Shown one piece after another: positions 54,768 to 63,681 of a stretch of 64,000 nt of DNA. The translations under genes and the position numbers were made by a program. The stretch is taken from NCBI GenBank assembly GCA_027494115.1, contig JAOSJL010000001.1, forward strand, positions 1,885,926-1,949,925, written 5' to 3'. The notes under the pieces are model-generated. The model worked only from the letters and a program-made list of their open reading frames with translations, was not told the origin of the DNA and ran no database searches. Every line of letters starts with the position of its first letter. The stretch's first letter is position 1. The stretch comes from Acidimicrobiia bacterium (GTDB lineage: Bacteria; Actinomycetota; Acidimicrobiia; IMCC26256; JAOSJL01).

Positions 54768-56261
54768 GACCACGGCTCCCGGAGATCGGCGGCGCGCAGG
54801 AGGTGGGCGGGCCCCACCGCACTGTCGCCCTCGAGGTCGGCCAGCGTGCGTGCCACACGACGGATGGCGGCCGCCCCTCGACCGTTGAGCCGGCGACGTT
54901 CGCACAGCGCCCGCCACGTGGCGAGCAGGTCGCCCTCCATCGGTACGGCGTCGTCGAGTGCACCGGCGGGTACGTCGCCGTTGCGGCTCCACGGGAGACC
55001 GGAATAGCGCCGCGTCTGGGCCTCGACGGCGGCGAGCACACGCCCTGCGGTGGTGGCGGTGTCATCGCCCGCTCCGACGTGCGCGTCGGGTGGTTCCACC
55101 CGTAACCGGAGATCGAACCGGTCGAGCAGAGGATCCGACAGGCGGCGCTCGTAGCGGAACCGCGCCGAATCGCTGCACCGGCACCGACGCGCGTCACGTC
55201 CGCAGGGGCACGGGTTGGAACACGCGACCAGGAGGAATCGTGCGGGGAAGGTCACCGTGCCCGTCTGGCGGGCGATACGGATGGTCCCCTCCTCGAGAGG
55301 CTGGCGGAGGGCGTCGAGGGTGGCAGGAGCGAACTCGCCCAGTTCATCGCAGAAGAGCACGCCGCGGTGGGCGAGCGTCACCTCTCCGGGTTGGGCGCGC
55401 CGGGAGCCACCGCCGACCATCGCCACGGTGCTGGCCGTGTGATGGGGGCACGGAACGGCGCGGTCGTGGCGAGTGCTCCCGTGGTGCCGAAACCGGCCGC
55501 TGATCGGATCCGCGTGACCTCGAGGGCGGCCTCCGGGGTGAGCGGCGCCATGATCCCGGGGATTCTCTGGGCGAGCATCGTCTTGCCGACACCCGGGGGC
55601 CGACCATGAGCAGGTGGTGACCGCCGGCGGCGGCCGCGCAGAGCGCGGTGCGCGCCTCGGTGAGCCCGTGGACCTCCGCGAGGTCGAGCGGTGCGTCAGC
55701 AGTGCTCGGCTCGGTCTCTTCGGGGCGTTCGGAGATCTTCGGCCAGGGTTGCTCGTCTTTCAGGCACGCGCGTAGCTCTCCGATCGTGCGTGCTGTCCGC
55801 ACTCGCACCCCCGGCACCAGCGCGGCTTCGCCCGCGCATGCGCTCGGCACGATGACCGTGGTACAGCCGTGGCGGGCGAGGGCGTCGACCATCGCCAGCA
55901 CGCCGGGTATCGCGCGGATCGAGCCGTTGAGCCCCAGTTCCCCGACGACGCCGACACCGTGGAGAACGTCGGGTGGGAGTACTTCATCTGCCTGCAGGAG
56001 GCCGAGCGCCACCGCGACCTCGAGACCGGAGCCCGTCTTCGGCACGTCGGCGGGAGCGAGGTTGACGGTGATCCGCTGCATCGGCCACGGGAGGTCGGAG
56101 CTCAACAGTGCGGCGCGCACCCTCTCGCGCGACTCGCGCACCGCCTTGTCGGGGAGACCGACGACCTGGTAGCCGGGCAGCCCGTTCGACACGTGGACCT
56201 CGACGGTGACCACCTGCCCGTCGACGCCCACGAGGGTGGCGCTTCTGAGGGATGCGAGCAT
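54764..56261 (-). CDS. yifB: YifB/ComM Mg-chelatase-like AAA protein, two frameshifts in sequence
   Basis: About 500 residues after repair, ATG 56261 with GGGAGG 5 nt upstream. N-terminal domain: [37 protein letters not shown] and [24 protein letters not shown]. The AAA part: [20 protein letters not shown] (Walker A, spanning the break at 55595-55599), [19 protein letters not shown] (Walker B), SNPCPCG and [12 protein letters not shown] second break is at 55444-55448. One added base at each makes a single frame. ComM-type helicases promote branch migration in natural transformation. Coupled to dprA. Confidence 0.92.
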
Positions 56262-56465
56262 GACGACCTCCCGGTGTACTGACGCCCGGGTGGAACACAC
56301 GAGCGAGTGGAACGGGAGGGCCGTGACCGCGGCTCCTCGACGGTGTGCGTACCGTAGGCGCCGGGTGTGACCACCATGATCGACAGACATCGACGACGGT
56401 CGTCATGACGTCGGGCCGGTGGGGGTTCGCGGCATGCGCCACGACCGTTGGTACCGTTCGCACAC

Positions 56466-56549
56466 ATGATCGGGGGCACCGTGATTCCCTCTCGCGCTCT
56501 ACGCACATCTTTGACCGCTTTCCGTGTGGCACGTACCGTTACACCATGA
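56466..56549 (+). CDS. Possible 27-aa leader ORF before xerC
   Basis: ATG 56466 opens MIGGTVIPSRALRTSLTAFR and seven more residues; its TGA overlaps the xerC ATG (ATGA). TACCGT lies 8 nt upstream (56452-56457). It could be a leader peptide coupled to xerC or chance; amino-acid composition gives no clue. Confidence 0.25.
   Translation: MIGGTVIPSRALRTSLTAFRVARTVTP
56511..56539 (+). promoter_or_regulatory. Promoter of xerC (TTGACC-N17-TACCGT), leaderless
   Basis: TTGACC (56511-56516) and TACCGT (56534-56539) are separated by 17 bp, and the xerC ATG follows after 6 nt. The best-formed promoter seen in this window. Confidence 0.65.
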
Positions 56550-57457
56550 CCTGGGATGTCGACGGGTTCGTGGCGTCCCTCACCACAGCGCGGCCCAACA
56601 CGCGGGCGGCCTACGAGCGGGACGTTCGCCAGTTCGTGGACTGGGCGGAGCGGGGAGGGTGCCCCGACCCGTCCAGTTGTGACCAGCGCACCGCGCGTCG
56701 CTACCTCGCGAGCCTCCAGACGCGGGGCTACGCGAAGCGCACGATCTCCCGCAAGGCCGCGCCACTGCGATCGTTTCTGCGGTTCCTGCGCCGCCGCGGC
56801 GTCGTGACCACCGACGCCGGTCGCCACCTCCGTGCACCGCGCGGCCCGGCGCGTCTTCCCCGGGTGCCACGGTCCGACGAGGCCGTCGCGCTTCTCGACG
56901 GAGCACACGCACATGCCGACGACGTGAGAGCCGAGGGCGACGAGCGCGCCGCCGCTCTGGCACTGCGCGACGTGGCGCTGCTCGAGCTTCTCTACGGAAC
57001 CGGGATCCGGATCGGGGAATGCTGCGGCCTCGGGCCCGCCGACGTGCACGTCGACCGGGCGTTCATCGACGTCACCGGAAAGGGTGGAAAGGCGCGCCGC
57101 CTACCAGTGGGAAAGCCCGCCCTCGACGCGCTCGTCGAGTACCGGTGCAACGGTCGAGGCGAATTCGAGACGCACGACACGCCGCCCGACGCGCTGTTCC
57201 TCAACACCCGTGGTCGCCGCCTCGGTGTCCGCGACGCACGTCGCATCCTCGACCGGCACCCTCTTCCCGACGGGCGTTCCCTTCCTCCCCACACGTTCCG
57301 TCACGCGTACGCCACGCACCTGCTCGAAGGGGGTGCCGACCTGCGCGTCGTCCAGGAACTGCTCGGGCACGCGGATCTGGCCACCACCCAGGTCTACACA
57401 CACCTCACCCGCGAGCGCCTGCGGTCGGTCTACGAGGAGACGCATCCCCGTGCCTGA
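56546..57457 (+). CDS. xerC: Tyrosine recombinase XerC-like
   Basis: 303 residues from ATG 56546 (leaderless). N-terminal SAM-like domain (TTARPNTRAAYERDVRQFVDW). Catalytic residues: Arg155 (GTGIRIGE), Lys182 (GKGGKARRLPVG), His249 and Arg252 (PHTFRHAYATHLL), His275 (ELLGHADLATTQVYTH) and Tyr284. It resolves chromosome dimers at dif; the pairing with whiG downstream and rpsB further on is the usual actinobacterial setting, so a chromosomal Xer role is more likely than a mobile-element integrase. The yifB-xerC gap (284 bp) holds two TACCGT boxes. Confidence 0.92.
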   Translation: MTWDVDGFVASLTTARPNTRAAYERDVRQFVDWAERGGCPDPSSCDQRTARRYLASLQTRGYAKRTISRKAAPLRSFLRFLRRRGVVTTDAGRHLRAPRGPARLPRVPRSDEAVALLDGAHAHADDVRAEGDERAAALALRDVALLELLYGTGIRIGECCGLGPADVHVDRAFIDVTGKGGKARRLPVGKPALDALVEYRCNGRGEFETHDTPPDALFLNTRGRRLGVRDARRILDRHPLPDGRSLPPHTFRHAYATHLLEGGADLRVVQELLGHADLATTQVYTHLTRERLRSVYEETHPRA

Positions 57458-58259
57458 CCGTTCGGGTACGGCCACCGAGGACGTGGCCGAGGTCGTCGAC
57501 GGTCTCTGGGTCGAGTACAAGGGCTCGCACAGCGCGCAGGCCCGCGAGCGCCTGATCCTCCACTACTCGCCGATCGTCAAGTTCGTCGCCGGGCGTGTCG
57601 CCGCCGGTCTCCCTCAGAGCGTCGAGCAGTCCGACCTCGTCAGCTACGGCGTGTTCGGTCTCATCGACGCCATCGACAAGTTCGAGCCCGAGCGTGGCTT
57701 CAAGTTCGAGACCTACGCGATCTCCCGTATCAAGGGTGCGATCATCGACGAGCTGCGCTCGTTCGACTGGGTGCCGCGGTCGGTGCGGGCCAAGGCACGG
57801 GCGATCGAACGCGCTTACTCCAAGCTCGAGAACGAGCTCCACCGAACTCCCGAGGAATCCGAGGTCGCCACCGAGCTCGGGATGGAGCCCGAGGAACTGG
57901 CCGCCGTGCTGTCACAGGTCTCGTTCGTGGGTCTCGTGGCACTCGAGGAGCTCGTCGCCGGACAGGACCGGGAGGCCGGAAACACCATCGGCGACACGAT
58001 CTCGGTCAAGGACCCGGCCCACGATCCGGTGCAGGCTTTCGAGATCGAGGAGATGAAACATGTCCTGGCCGACGCCATCAACCGGATGCCCGACCGGGAA
58101 CGGCTCGTACTGACGCTCTACTACTACGAGGGCCTCACGCTCTCCGAGATCGGCGAGGTCCTCGGCGTGACCGAGAGCCGGGTCTGTCAGATCCACACCA
58201 AGGCGATTCTCCAGATGCGCGCCCGCCTCTCCGAGCCCGATCGCAACACAGCGTCCTGA
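57450..58259 (+). CDS. whiG: RNA polymerase sigma factor, WhiG/FliA type
   Basis: 269 residues, GTG 57450 overlapping the xerC stop. Region 2: LILHYSPIVKFVAGRVAAGLPQ, SDLVSYGVFGLIDAIDKFEPERG, FKFETYAISRIKGAIIDELR. Region 3: PRSVRAKARAIERAYSKLEN. Region 4: INRMPDRERLVLTLYYYEGLTLSEIGEVLGVTESRVCQIH. Region 1.1 is absent, as usual for this group. In streptomycetes WhiG controls sporulation; in others FliA controls flagella. No flagellar genes are in the window, so its regulon is open. Confidence 0.93.
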   Translation: MPDRSGTATEDVAEVVDGLWVEYKGSHSAQARERLILHYSPIVKFVAGRVAAGLPQSVEQSDLVSYGVFGLIDAIDKFEPERGFKFETYAISRIKGAIIDELRSFDWVPRSVRAKARAIERAYSKLENELHRTPEESEVATELGMEPEELAAVLSQVSFVGLVALEELVAGQDREAGNTIGDTISVKDPAHDPVQAFEIEEMKHVLADAINRMPDRERLVLTLYYYEGLTLSEIGEVLGVTESRVCQIHTKAILQMRARLSEPDRNTAS

Positions 58260-58409
58260 GCGACGGTCAAATCACCTGAATAGGGCGCCCCGTCGCGAGC
58301 GCCGATTCCGAAAAGTTTCGCTTCTCATCGCCGAACGCGCGCGCTAGGTTCGTTCCCGCACTCCCCGGCGCTTCCCCCGTGCCGAGTCGGACCGACCGCC
58401 GGGGGTGCG

Positions 58410-60398
58410 ATGGACCCGTTCTCCGTTTTCTGCTTCTGCGCGCGCGCTCATGAATGCGTTCACGTCTTGTCCGGGTTCCGCCGTCGCGGAAGTGTCGCTG
58501 CCCTCGTGGCGGCAGCACTGCTGCTCGCGATCCCCGCGGTGCTGCTCCTGTCCGCGGCCCCGGCCCCGGCCTCGGCAGCGCCGTCGCTCTCCGTTCCCGA
58601 GACCTCGGCGACGGGCTGGGTGCGGCCGGTTCCGGGTCCCGTCCTGCGGGAGTTCGAGCCACCCGCTTCCGTCTACGGGGCCGGTCACCGGGGTGTTGAT
58701 TTCGCCGCCGCCACCGGTACGACCGTGCGTGCCGCCGGGCCTGGTCGCGTGGAGTTCGCCGGCAACGTCGCCGGCGGGCTCCACGTCACCGTCCTCCACG
58801 GGAACGGGCTGCGCACGTCGTATTCCTTCCTGGGTCGTGTCGACGTCGCGAAGGGAGATGTCGTCGACGCGGGCGCCGTGATCGGAGTGTCGGGAGCTCG
58901 CGGGCACGACCGCAGCCCTTTGTTGCACATGGGGCTTCGCTCGGGCGATGTCTACCTCGACCCGATGATGTTGTTCGCCACACGGGTTCCGGCCGACGTC
59001 GTTCGCCTGATCCCCAACGAAGACCCCGGTGATCCGGCAGGCCGATCGGCGACCCGGGTCCGGCAACCGGAACCTCCCGACCTCCCCGACGCCCCCGAAC
59101 TCCCGGGCCCGCCCCGGCTACCCGACCCGCCGGTGCTTCCGGTTCCCGAGATCCCCGATGCCCCGGATCTCCCCGAGATCGACGCCGACGACCTCCCGGT
59201 CTGGATCGTGAGCGATGCCCTCGACGGCGGGCCGTCGTTCGCCCGACGAGTGGGCGATGTCGGTGGTGGTGTGGCCCGCTGGAGTGTGAACGGCGTCACC
59301 GCAGTGGGCGGAGGCGGACTCGATCTCGCCTGGAGCCTGGCCGGCCGGGCCGACGACCTCGCACTCGATCTGGCCACCGATCTCGCCGTCGATGCGGCGA
59401 CGCGAACCCTTGCTCCCACGCTGCCGGCATTGCCCTTCCTGGAGGGAGGGGTTGCTCTGGGACGCGACGTGGCGCGCGGCTCGGCCCGTGGCCTGTGGAA
59501 CTTCACCACCGGCGAGTGCACCCGTGACGCACCCCACGCCGACGGCACAGGAGGATCCGGCAACGCCGTCACGGTCGTGGCGGGCGTGAACAGTTCGCTG
59601 TCCGAGGGAGGGACCTCCGTGGGGATCCCCACCGATCTCATCGGATACGAAGACGCCGACGTGGCGTTCTTCGACTACTCCGGTGCCGACTCGGATGGTG
59701 CGGGCTACGCCGCGTCCGACACGTGGATCGATCCGTTCGTCGCAGCCGAGCGTCTCGGTGAACAGCTCCGTCGCCGAGCCGTCGACGACCCCGATCGGCC
59801 GATCGACCTCCTCGCCCACTCGCTTGGTGGCGTGGTCGTGCGGGCCTTTCTCCAATTGGTCTATGACGAGAAGGATCCGGCGTACCCACCGCTCGGTCGG
59901 GTGGTCACGTTGTCGTCGCCCCTGTCGGGAGCTCCTGCCGCCACGGCCGGGCGCGACCTGGCCTCGGGGCCGCTCGCCCCGGTGGCGACGACTCTTGTCG
60001 GAGACGGGTCCCTGTTCCCTCCGCTGGACGCTCCGGTGACCGAACAGCTCGCCGAGGGTTCCGAGCTGATGCGGCGTCTCGAGCAGAGTCGCCTCCCCGA
60101 GGGACTGGAGATCCGGTCGATCGGTGCGTTCGACGATTTCATCGTGCCCGCCGACAGCATTTCCGCTCCGGGCACGACCGACGTGGTCGTGAACCCGCCG
60201 GGCTTCTCGGACCACAGCGCCATCGTGTCGGATCCGGGAGCCCTACGGGAGGTTCGCCTCGCGCTCGAGGGACGACCACCGGCGTGCCGGTCCCTCCTCT
60301 CGCATCTGCGCGGCGAGGTGGAGCCGGTCGTGATCAGCGGCGTCGAGCACGAGCTGGGTGCCGTGGGCGGCGCGCCGTTCGGAGGAGAGCTCCCATGA
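58410..60398 (+). CDS. Secreted fusion of a degenerate LytM (M23) domain and an alpha/beta-hydrolase
   Basis: 662 residues. A hydrophobic signal or anchor at about 29-57 (VAALVAAALLLAIPAVLLLS). LytM domain at about 70-195: zinc ligands His93 and Asp97 (HRGVDF) and His173 (LLHMGLR) are kept, but the catalytic His of the HxH motif is Leu171. A Pro-rich linker (about 215-255, PELPGPPRLPDPPVLP) follows. The C-terminal half is an alpha/beta-hydrolase with nucleophile AHSLGGVVV (Ser about 471), preceded by VTVVAGVNSS and followed by late Asp/His (GFSDHSAI). Resembles lipase/PGAP1-type fold. Probably extracellular and involved in envelope remodelling; the combination is unusual. Confidence 0.8.
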   Translation: MDPFSVFCFCARAHECVHVLSGFRRRGSVAALVAAALLLAIPAVLLLSAAPAPASAAPSLSVPETSATGWVRPVPGPVLREFEPPASVYGAGHRGVDFAAATGTTVRAAGPGRVEFAGNVAGGLHVTVLHGNGLRTSYSFLGRVDVAKGDVVDAGAVIGVSGARGHDRSPLLHMGLRSGDVYLDPMMLFATRVPADVVRLIPNEDPGDPAGRSATRVRQPEPPDLPDAPELPGPPRLPDPPVLPVPEIPDAPDLPEIDADDLPVWIVSDALDGGPSFARRVGDVGGGVARWSVNGVTAVGGGGLDLAWSLAGRADDLALDLATDLAVDAATRTLAPTLPALPFLEGGVALGRDVARGSARGLWNFTTGECTRDAPHADGTGGSGNAVTVVAGVNSSLSEGGTSVGIPTDLIGYEDADVAFFDYSGADSDGAGYAASDTWIDPFVAAERLGEQLRRRAVDDPDRPIDLLAHSLGGVVVRAFLQLVYDEKDPAYPPLGRVVTLSSPLSGAPAATAGRDLASGPLAPVATTLVGDGSLFPPLDAPVTEQLAEGSELMRRLEQSRLPEGLEIRSIGAFDDFIVPADSISAPGTTDVVVNPPGFSDHSAIVSDPGALREVRLALEGRPPACRSLLSHLRGEVEPVVISGVEHELGAVGGAPFGGELP

Positions 60399-61579
60399 CA
60401 AGGACAGTGACGAGAAGGCTGATCGTGTTGCTGCTCGTCGGTGCGGCCGTGATCGGCGCTCGGCTGGTGTGGCGGGGTGCCATGGCGCCGGTCGGGGGAG
60501 GGATGTCGGCGCCGAGCGGGTCGAACGACGGCGCGTCCGGCGCGGGTGAGACGGGTCGGGTTGGCTGGCGGCTGGAGGTCCCCGGGTCGGTCGGCGCCCT
60601 CGCGGGTGACGACGAATTGACGGTGACCATCTCCGCCAACTCGGTGGTGACGGCCCTCGATCCGGGATCGGGGTCACCATTGTGGGCACACGAACTCGGA
60701 GACCTCGGCACCGACCGCCCCGCGTTGTCCGGCGATCGCCTGGCCCTGCGCGGTAGGCAGCGCGCGATCGTTCTCGACCGTGCCGACGGCTCGCTCCTGT
60801 GGGAGGCCGCGATCGCGGGTCCCGGACCCGTGGTGTGGAGCGGAGCGTCGGTCGATGGTTCGGCCTCCGGCGCCGTTGTCGCCGGCTCGTGGGACGGGAC
60901 GCTGGCAGCCTTCGAACCCGACGAGGGAAGCCATCGCTGGTCGGTGCAGCGTCCCGGAGCGGTCCGCTCCGTTCCGGTGGGGATCCCGCCCGCGATGGCT
61001 GGAGGCGAACACCTCGTCGTCGTGGTGTCGCACGGGGAGCGGTCCGCCACGATCGCCGCTCTGCGTGTGACCGACGGGGAGGTGGTCTGGGAGCGCGAGC
61101 TCGGCGCGGCATCGTCGGCCCCGGCGGTAGGGAGCGTCGACTCATCAGCCGGTGTGGTCGTGGGCGACGGGCGTGGAGGGATTCTGGCGCTCGATCCGGA
61201 GCACGGCCACCCGCTCTGGACCGCGACCGTCGGGGCCGGCTTCACGCCCGACGTGGCACCGGTCGTGGACGACGAGCAGGTGTTCGTCGCCGACCGCCTG
61301 GGGGTGGTCCACGCCCTGGCGGCCTCCGATGGCGAGCGTCTCTGGTCACACGATCTCGGTGTCCCGGTTCTCCGGGGATCGCCGACGGTCACACGGGACC
61401 AGATCGTCGTGACGACGACCGACGGCCGGGCGGCTGCTCTCGACAGAACCGATGGAGGTCTCGTGGACGTCAGTGACGCCGATACCTTCGTCGTGGCGAC
61501 GGCCTACGGCGGGGGGCACCTCGTGACCGGCCTGCGGCTCTCAGGTCCCGGGATGGTGGAGGGGGTGGCCATCCCCTGA
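60395..61579 (+). CDS. Membrane-anchored PQQ/WD40-like beta-propeller protein
   Basis: 394 residues, ATG 60395 with GGAGGAG upstream, overlapping the preceding stop. N-terminal anchor at 8-22 ([19 protein letters not shown]). The rest is a beta-propeller of PQQ-type repeats of about 40 residues: [74 protein letters not shown] and [15 protein letters not shown], i.e. at least six blades with the typical Asp-Gly...LW pattern. BamB-like scaffold outside the membrane is plausible. Coupled to the LytM-hydrolase gene, so the two may work together. Confidence 0.85.
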   Translation: MTRTVTRRLIVLLLVGAAVIGARLVWRGAMAPVGGGMSAPSGSNDGASGAGETGRVGWRLEVPGSVGALAGDDELTVTISANSVVTALDPGSGSPLWAHELGDLGTDRPALSGDRLALRGRQRAIVLDRADGSLLWEAAIAGPGPVVWSGASVDGSASGAVVAGSWDGTLAAFEPDEGSHRWSVQRPGAVRSVPVGIPPAMAGGEHLVVVVSHGERSATIAALRVTDGEVVWERELGAASSAPAVGSVDSSAGVVVGDGRGGILALDPEHGHPLWTATVGAGFTPDVAPVVDDEQVFVADRLGVVHALAASDGERLWSHDLGVPVLRGSPTVTRDQIVVTTTDGRAAALDRTDGGLVDVSDADTFVVATAYGGGHLVTGLRLSGPGMVEGVAIP

Positions 61580-61611
61580 GTTCCGGCAGGGGAATGCCCC
61601 AGAAGCGGTAC

Positions 61612-61617
61612 TACACT
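61612..61617 (+). promoter_or_regulatory. Candidate -10 box for rpsB-tsf
   Basis: TACACT 105 bases before the rpsB GTG, giving a 5' untranslated region with a strong hairpin. Confidence 0.4.
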
Positions 61618-61627
61618 GCTTCGCCGG

Positions 61628-61643
61628 CGGGCCCCCGGGCCCG
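61628..61643 (+). promoter_or_regulatory. Hairpin in the rpsB 5' untranslated region
   Basis: CGGGCC and GGCCCG pair across a 4-nt loop, 79 bases before the start codon. S2 leaders are autoregulated in several bacteria; this could be part of such a leader, but no known leader consensus was recognised. Confidence 0.35.
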
Positions 61644-61721
61644 TACTTCACAGGTCTGCCACCCATGGTCACTCCCTCGGGGGTGCGGCGGGCCGACGTT
61701 CAACCAGGGGAAGGAACACAC

Positions 61722-62779
61722 GTGGCTGTCGTCACGATGAAGCAGTTGCTCGAGGCCGGAGTCCACTTCGGTCACCAGACCCGGCGCTGGAATCCGAAGA
61801 TGCGTCGCTACATCTTCGGCGAGCGCAACGGGATCTACATCGTCAACCTGCAGCAGACGCTGGAGGCCATCGACACCGCCTACCGCTTCGTGCGGTCGAC
61901 GGTGGAGGACGGCGGCACCGTCCTGTTCGTGGGTACGAAGAAGCAGGCCCAGGAGGCGGTCGAGCGCGAAGCGGGGCGCTGCGGCATGCCGTACGTCAAC
62001 TTCCGTTGGCTCGGGGGATGCTCACCAACTTCTCGACGGTGCACTCACGGGTCTCGAAGCTCCGCGAGCTCGAACAGCAGGTCGTCACCGGCGAGACCGA
62101 GCAGATGCCCAAGAAGGAGGCGCTGCGGATCACCCGCGAGCTGACCAAGCTCAAGCGCAACCTCGGAGGGATCCAGGACCTCCGCAAGCTCCCCGACGTG
62201 GTGTTCATCATCGACACGCAAAAGGAGCACATCGCGGTCACCGAGGCGCAACGGCTCGGAATCCCGATCGTTGCCGTCGTCGATACGAACTGCGACCCCG
62301 ACATCATCGATCACGTCATCCCGGGCAACGACGACGCCATTCGCGCCGCGCAGTTGCTCACCCGCGTGATCGCGGACGCGGCGGTCGAGGGCCGCCAGAT
62401 AGCGCAGGCGAAGGGCCGTGTCGAGGAAGAGGCCGCACAACAGGCTGATGCGGAGAAGGAGTCACAGAAGGCCGAGCAGAAGGCGAAGGTGCCGGCGCCA
62501 CCACCGCTCGATCCCGAGGAGGCGAAACGTCGCGCCGACGAGCAGGCCAAGGCCCGCCAGGAGGCCGCCGCCGCGCAGAAGGTGCGTGAGGAACGCCTGC
62601 TCGAGGCCAAGGAGGCCGCCAAGACCAGTACGCCTCCGAAGCAGGAAGAAGCTGTGAAGCAGGCAGAAGCTGTGAAGCAGGCAGAAGCTGTGAAGCAGGA
62701 AGAGCCGGCCACGCAGGATGAGGCCCCGAAGCCTGCGGTCGCCGACGAGCCCGACGCGGGCAACGAGGAGAACGGATAA
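61722..62779 (+). CDS. rpsB: 30S ribosomal protein S2 with long C-terminal extension, frameshift in sequence
   Basis: 352 residues after repair, against about 230-290 in most bacteria. GTG 61722 with AAGGAAC upstream. Core: [51 protein letters not shown]; then the frame breaks at GGGGG 62013-62017, and one more G gives [18 protein letters not shown]. The second half has [36 protein letters not shown] and [10 protein letters not shown]. The last 120 residues are Lys/Glu/Ala/Gln helix with a three-fold QAEAVK repeat. Essential, so the break is almost surely a sequence error. Confidence 0.95.
62642..62695. repeat. 18-bp tandem repeat in the rpsB tail
   Basis: Three copies of CAGGCAGAAGCTGTGAAG (first with one change), encoding QAEAVK. 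Confidence 0.9.
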
Positions 62780-62782
62780 GCG

Positions 62783-63628
62783 GTGGGATCGATCGCTGCG
62801 AAGGATGTGGCGGCGCTGCGCAAGCAGACCGGCGCCGGAATGATGGATGCCAAGAAGGCCTTGGAGGAGTCCGACGGCGACGTCGACGCCGCCAAGCTGT
62901 GGTTGCGTGAGCGCGGTCTCGCTCAGGCGGGCAAGCGGGCCGGGCGGGCCGCCGAAGAAGGCGCCGTCGACGTCATGGTCGACGGCGGGCTCGGTGCACT
63001 CGCCGAGCTCACCTGTGAGACCGACTTCGTCGCCAAGGGTTCCGACTTCGCCGACCTGCTCGACGAGATCGTCCACGCGGTGGCCGAACGCGGCGACGCC
63101 GACATCGAGGCTCAGCCGCTGCGCGACTCGACGGCCGGCGAGGTCGTCAAGGAGGCCGCCGGTCGCCTGGGCGAGAACATCGGTCTCGGTCGGGTCGTGC
63201 GGTACACGAGCGATGACGGGCTCATCGATTCCTACAAGCACATCCAGAACGACCGCGGCACGATCGGTGTCCTCGTCGAACTGGGTGGTGTCGATCCGTC
63301 GGACGGCAAGGCCCGCGAGGTGGCGCACGACATCGCCCTGCACATTGCGTCAGCTGCTCCCGCGTACCTCACCCGCGACGAGGTACCCGAGAGCGTCGTC
63401 GCAGCCGAGCGCGATGTCTTCGAGAATCTGAGTCGGAACGAGGGCAAGCCCGAACGGGCGCTCCCGAAGATCGTCGACGGACGGATGAACGGTTGGTTCA
63501 AGGAGCGCGTGCTTCTCGATCAGGGCTTCGTCAAGGAGCCCAAGCGCTCCGTGGGCTCGCTGTTGGAAGATCTCGGTGGCGATGCCCACATCCGCCGGTT
63601 CGCGCGCGTCAAGATCGGTGAGGAATAG
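62783..63628 (+). CDS. tsf: Elongation factor Ts
   Basis: 281 residues, GTG 3 bases after rpsB. UBA-like start [23 protein letters not shown], the TDFVAK motif (CETDFVAKG), core [19 protein letters not shown] and the coiled-coil end. It recycles EF-Tu. Standard position between rpsB and pyrH. Confidence 0.96.
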   Translation: MGSIAAKDVAALRKQTGAGMMDAKKALEESDGDVDAAKLWLRERGLAQAGKRAGRAAEEGAVDVMVDGGLGALAELTCETDFVAKGSDFADLLDEIVHAVAERGDADIEAQPLRDSTAGEVVKEAAGRLGENIGLGRVVRYTSDDGLIDSYKHIQNDRGTIGVLVELGGVDPSDGKAREVAHDIALHIASAAPAYLTRDEVPESVVAAERDVFENLSRNEGKPERALPKIVDGRMNGWFKERVLLDQGFVKEPKRSVGSLLEDLGGDAHIRRFARVKIGEE

Positions 63629-63681
63629 TCAGCGACTCGACGGCCTCGCGGGCACCCGCGGTCCTCAGCACGGGAGCGGAA

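Noticed and set aside
56546..57457. Integrase of an integrated element
   Set aside because: The recombinase lies in a conserved chromosomal setting (yifB-dprA side, whiG, rpsB-tsf) and no tRNA attachment site or element cargo is present.
4648..62017. Programmed ribosomal frameshifting at G-runs
   Set aside because: About 24 sites in unrelated genes, mostly without shared slippery sequence or downstream structure, and in genes (rpsB, ftsY, recG) that are in one frame in other bacteria. Assembly error explains them better.
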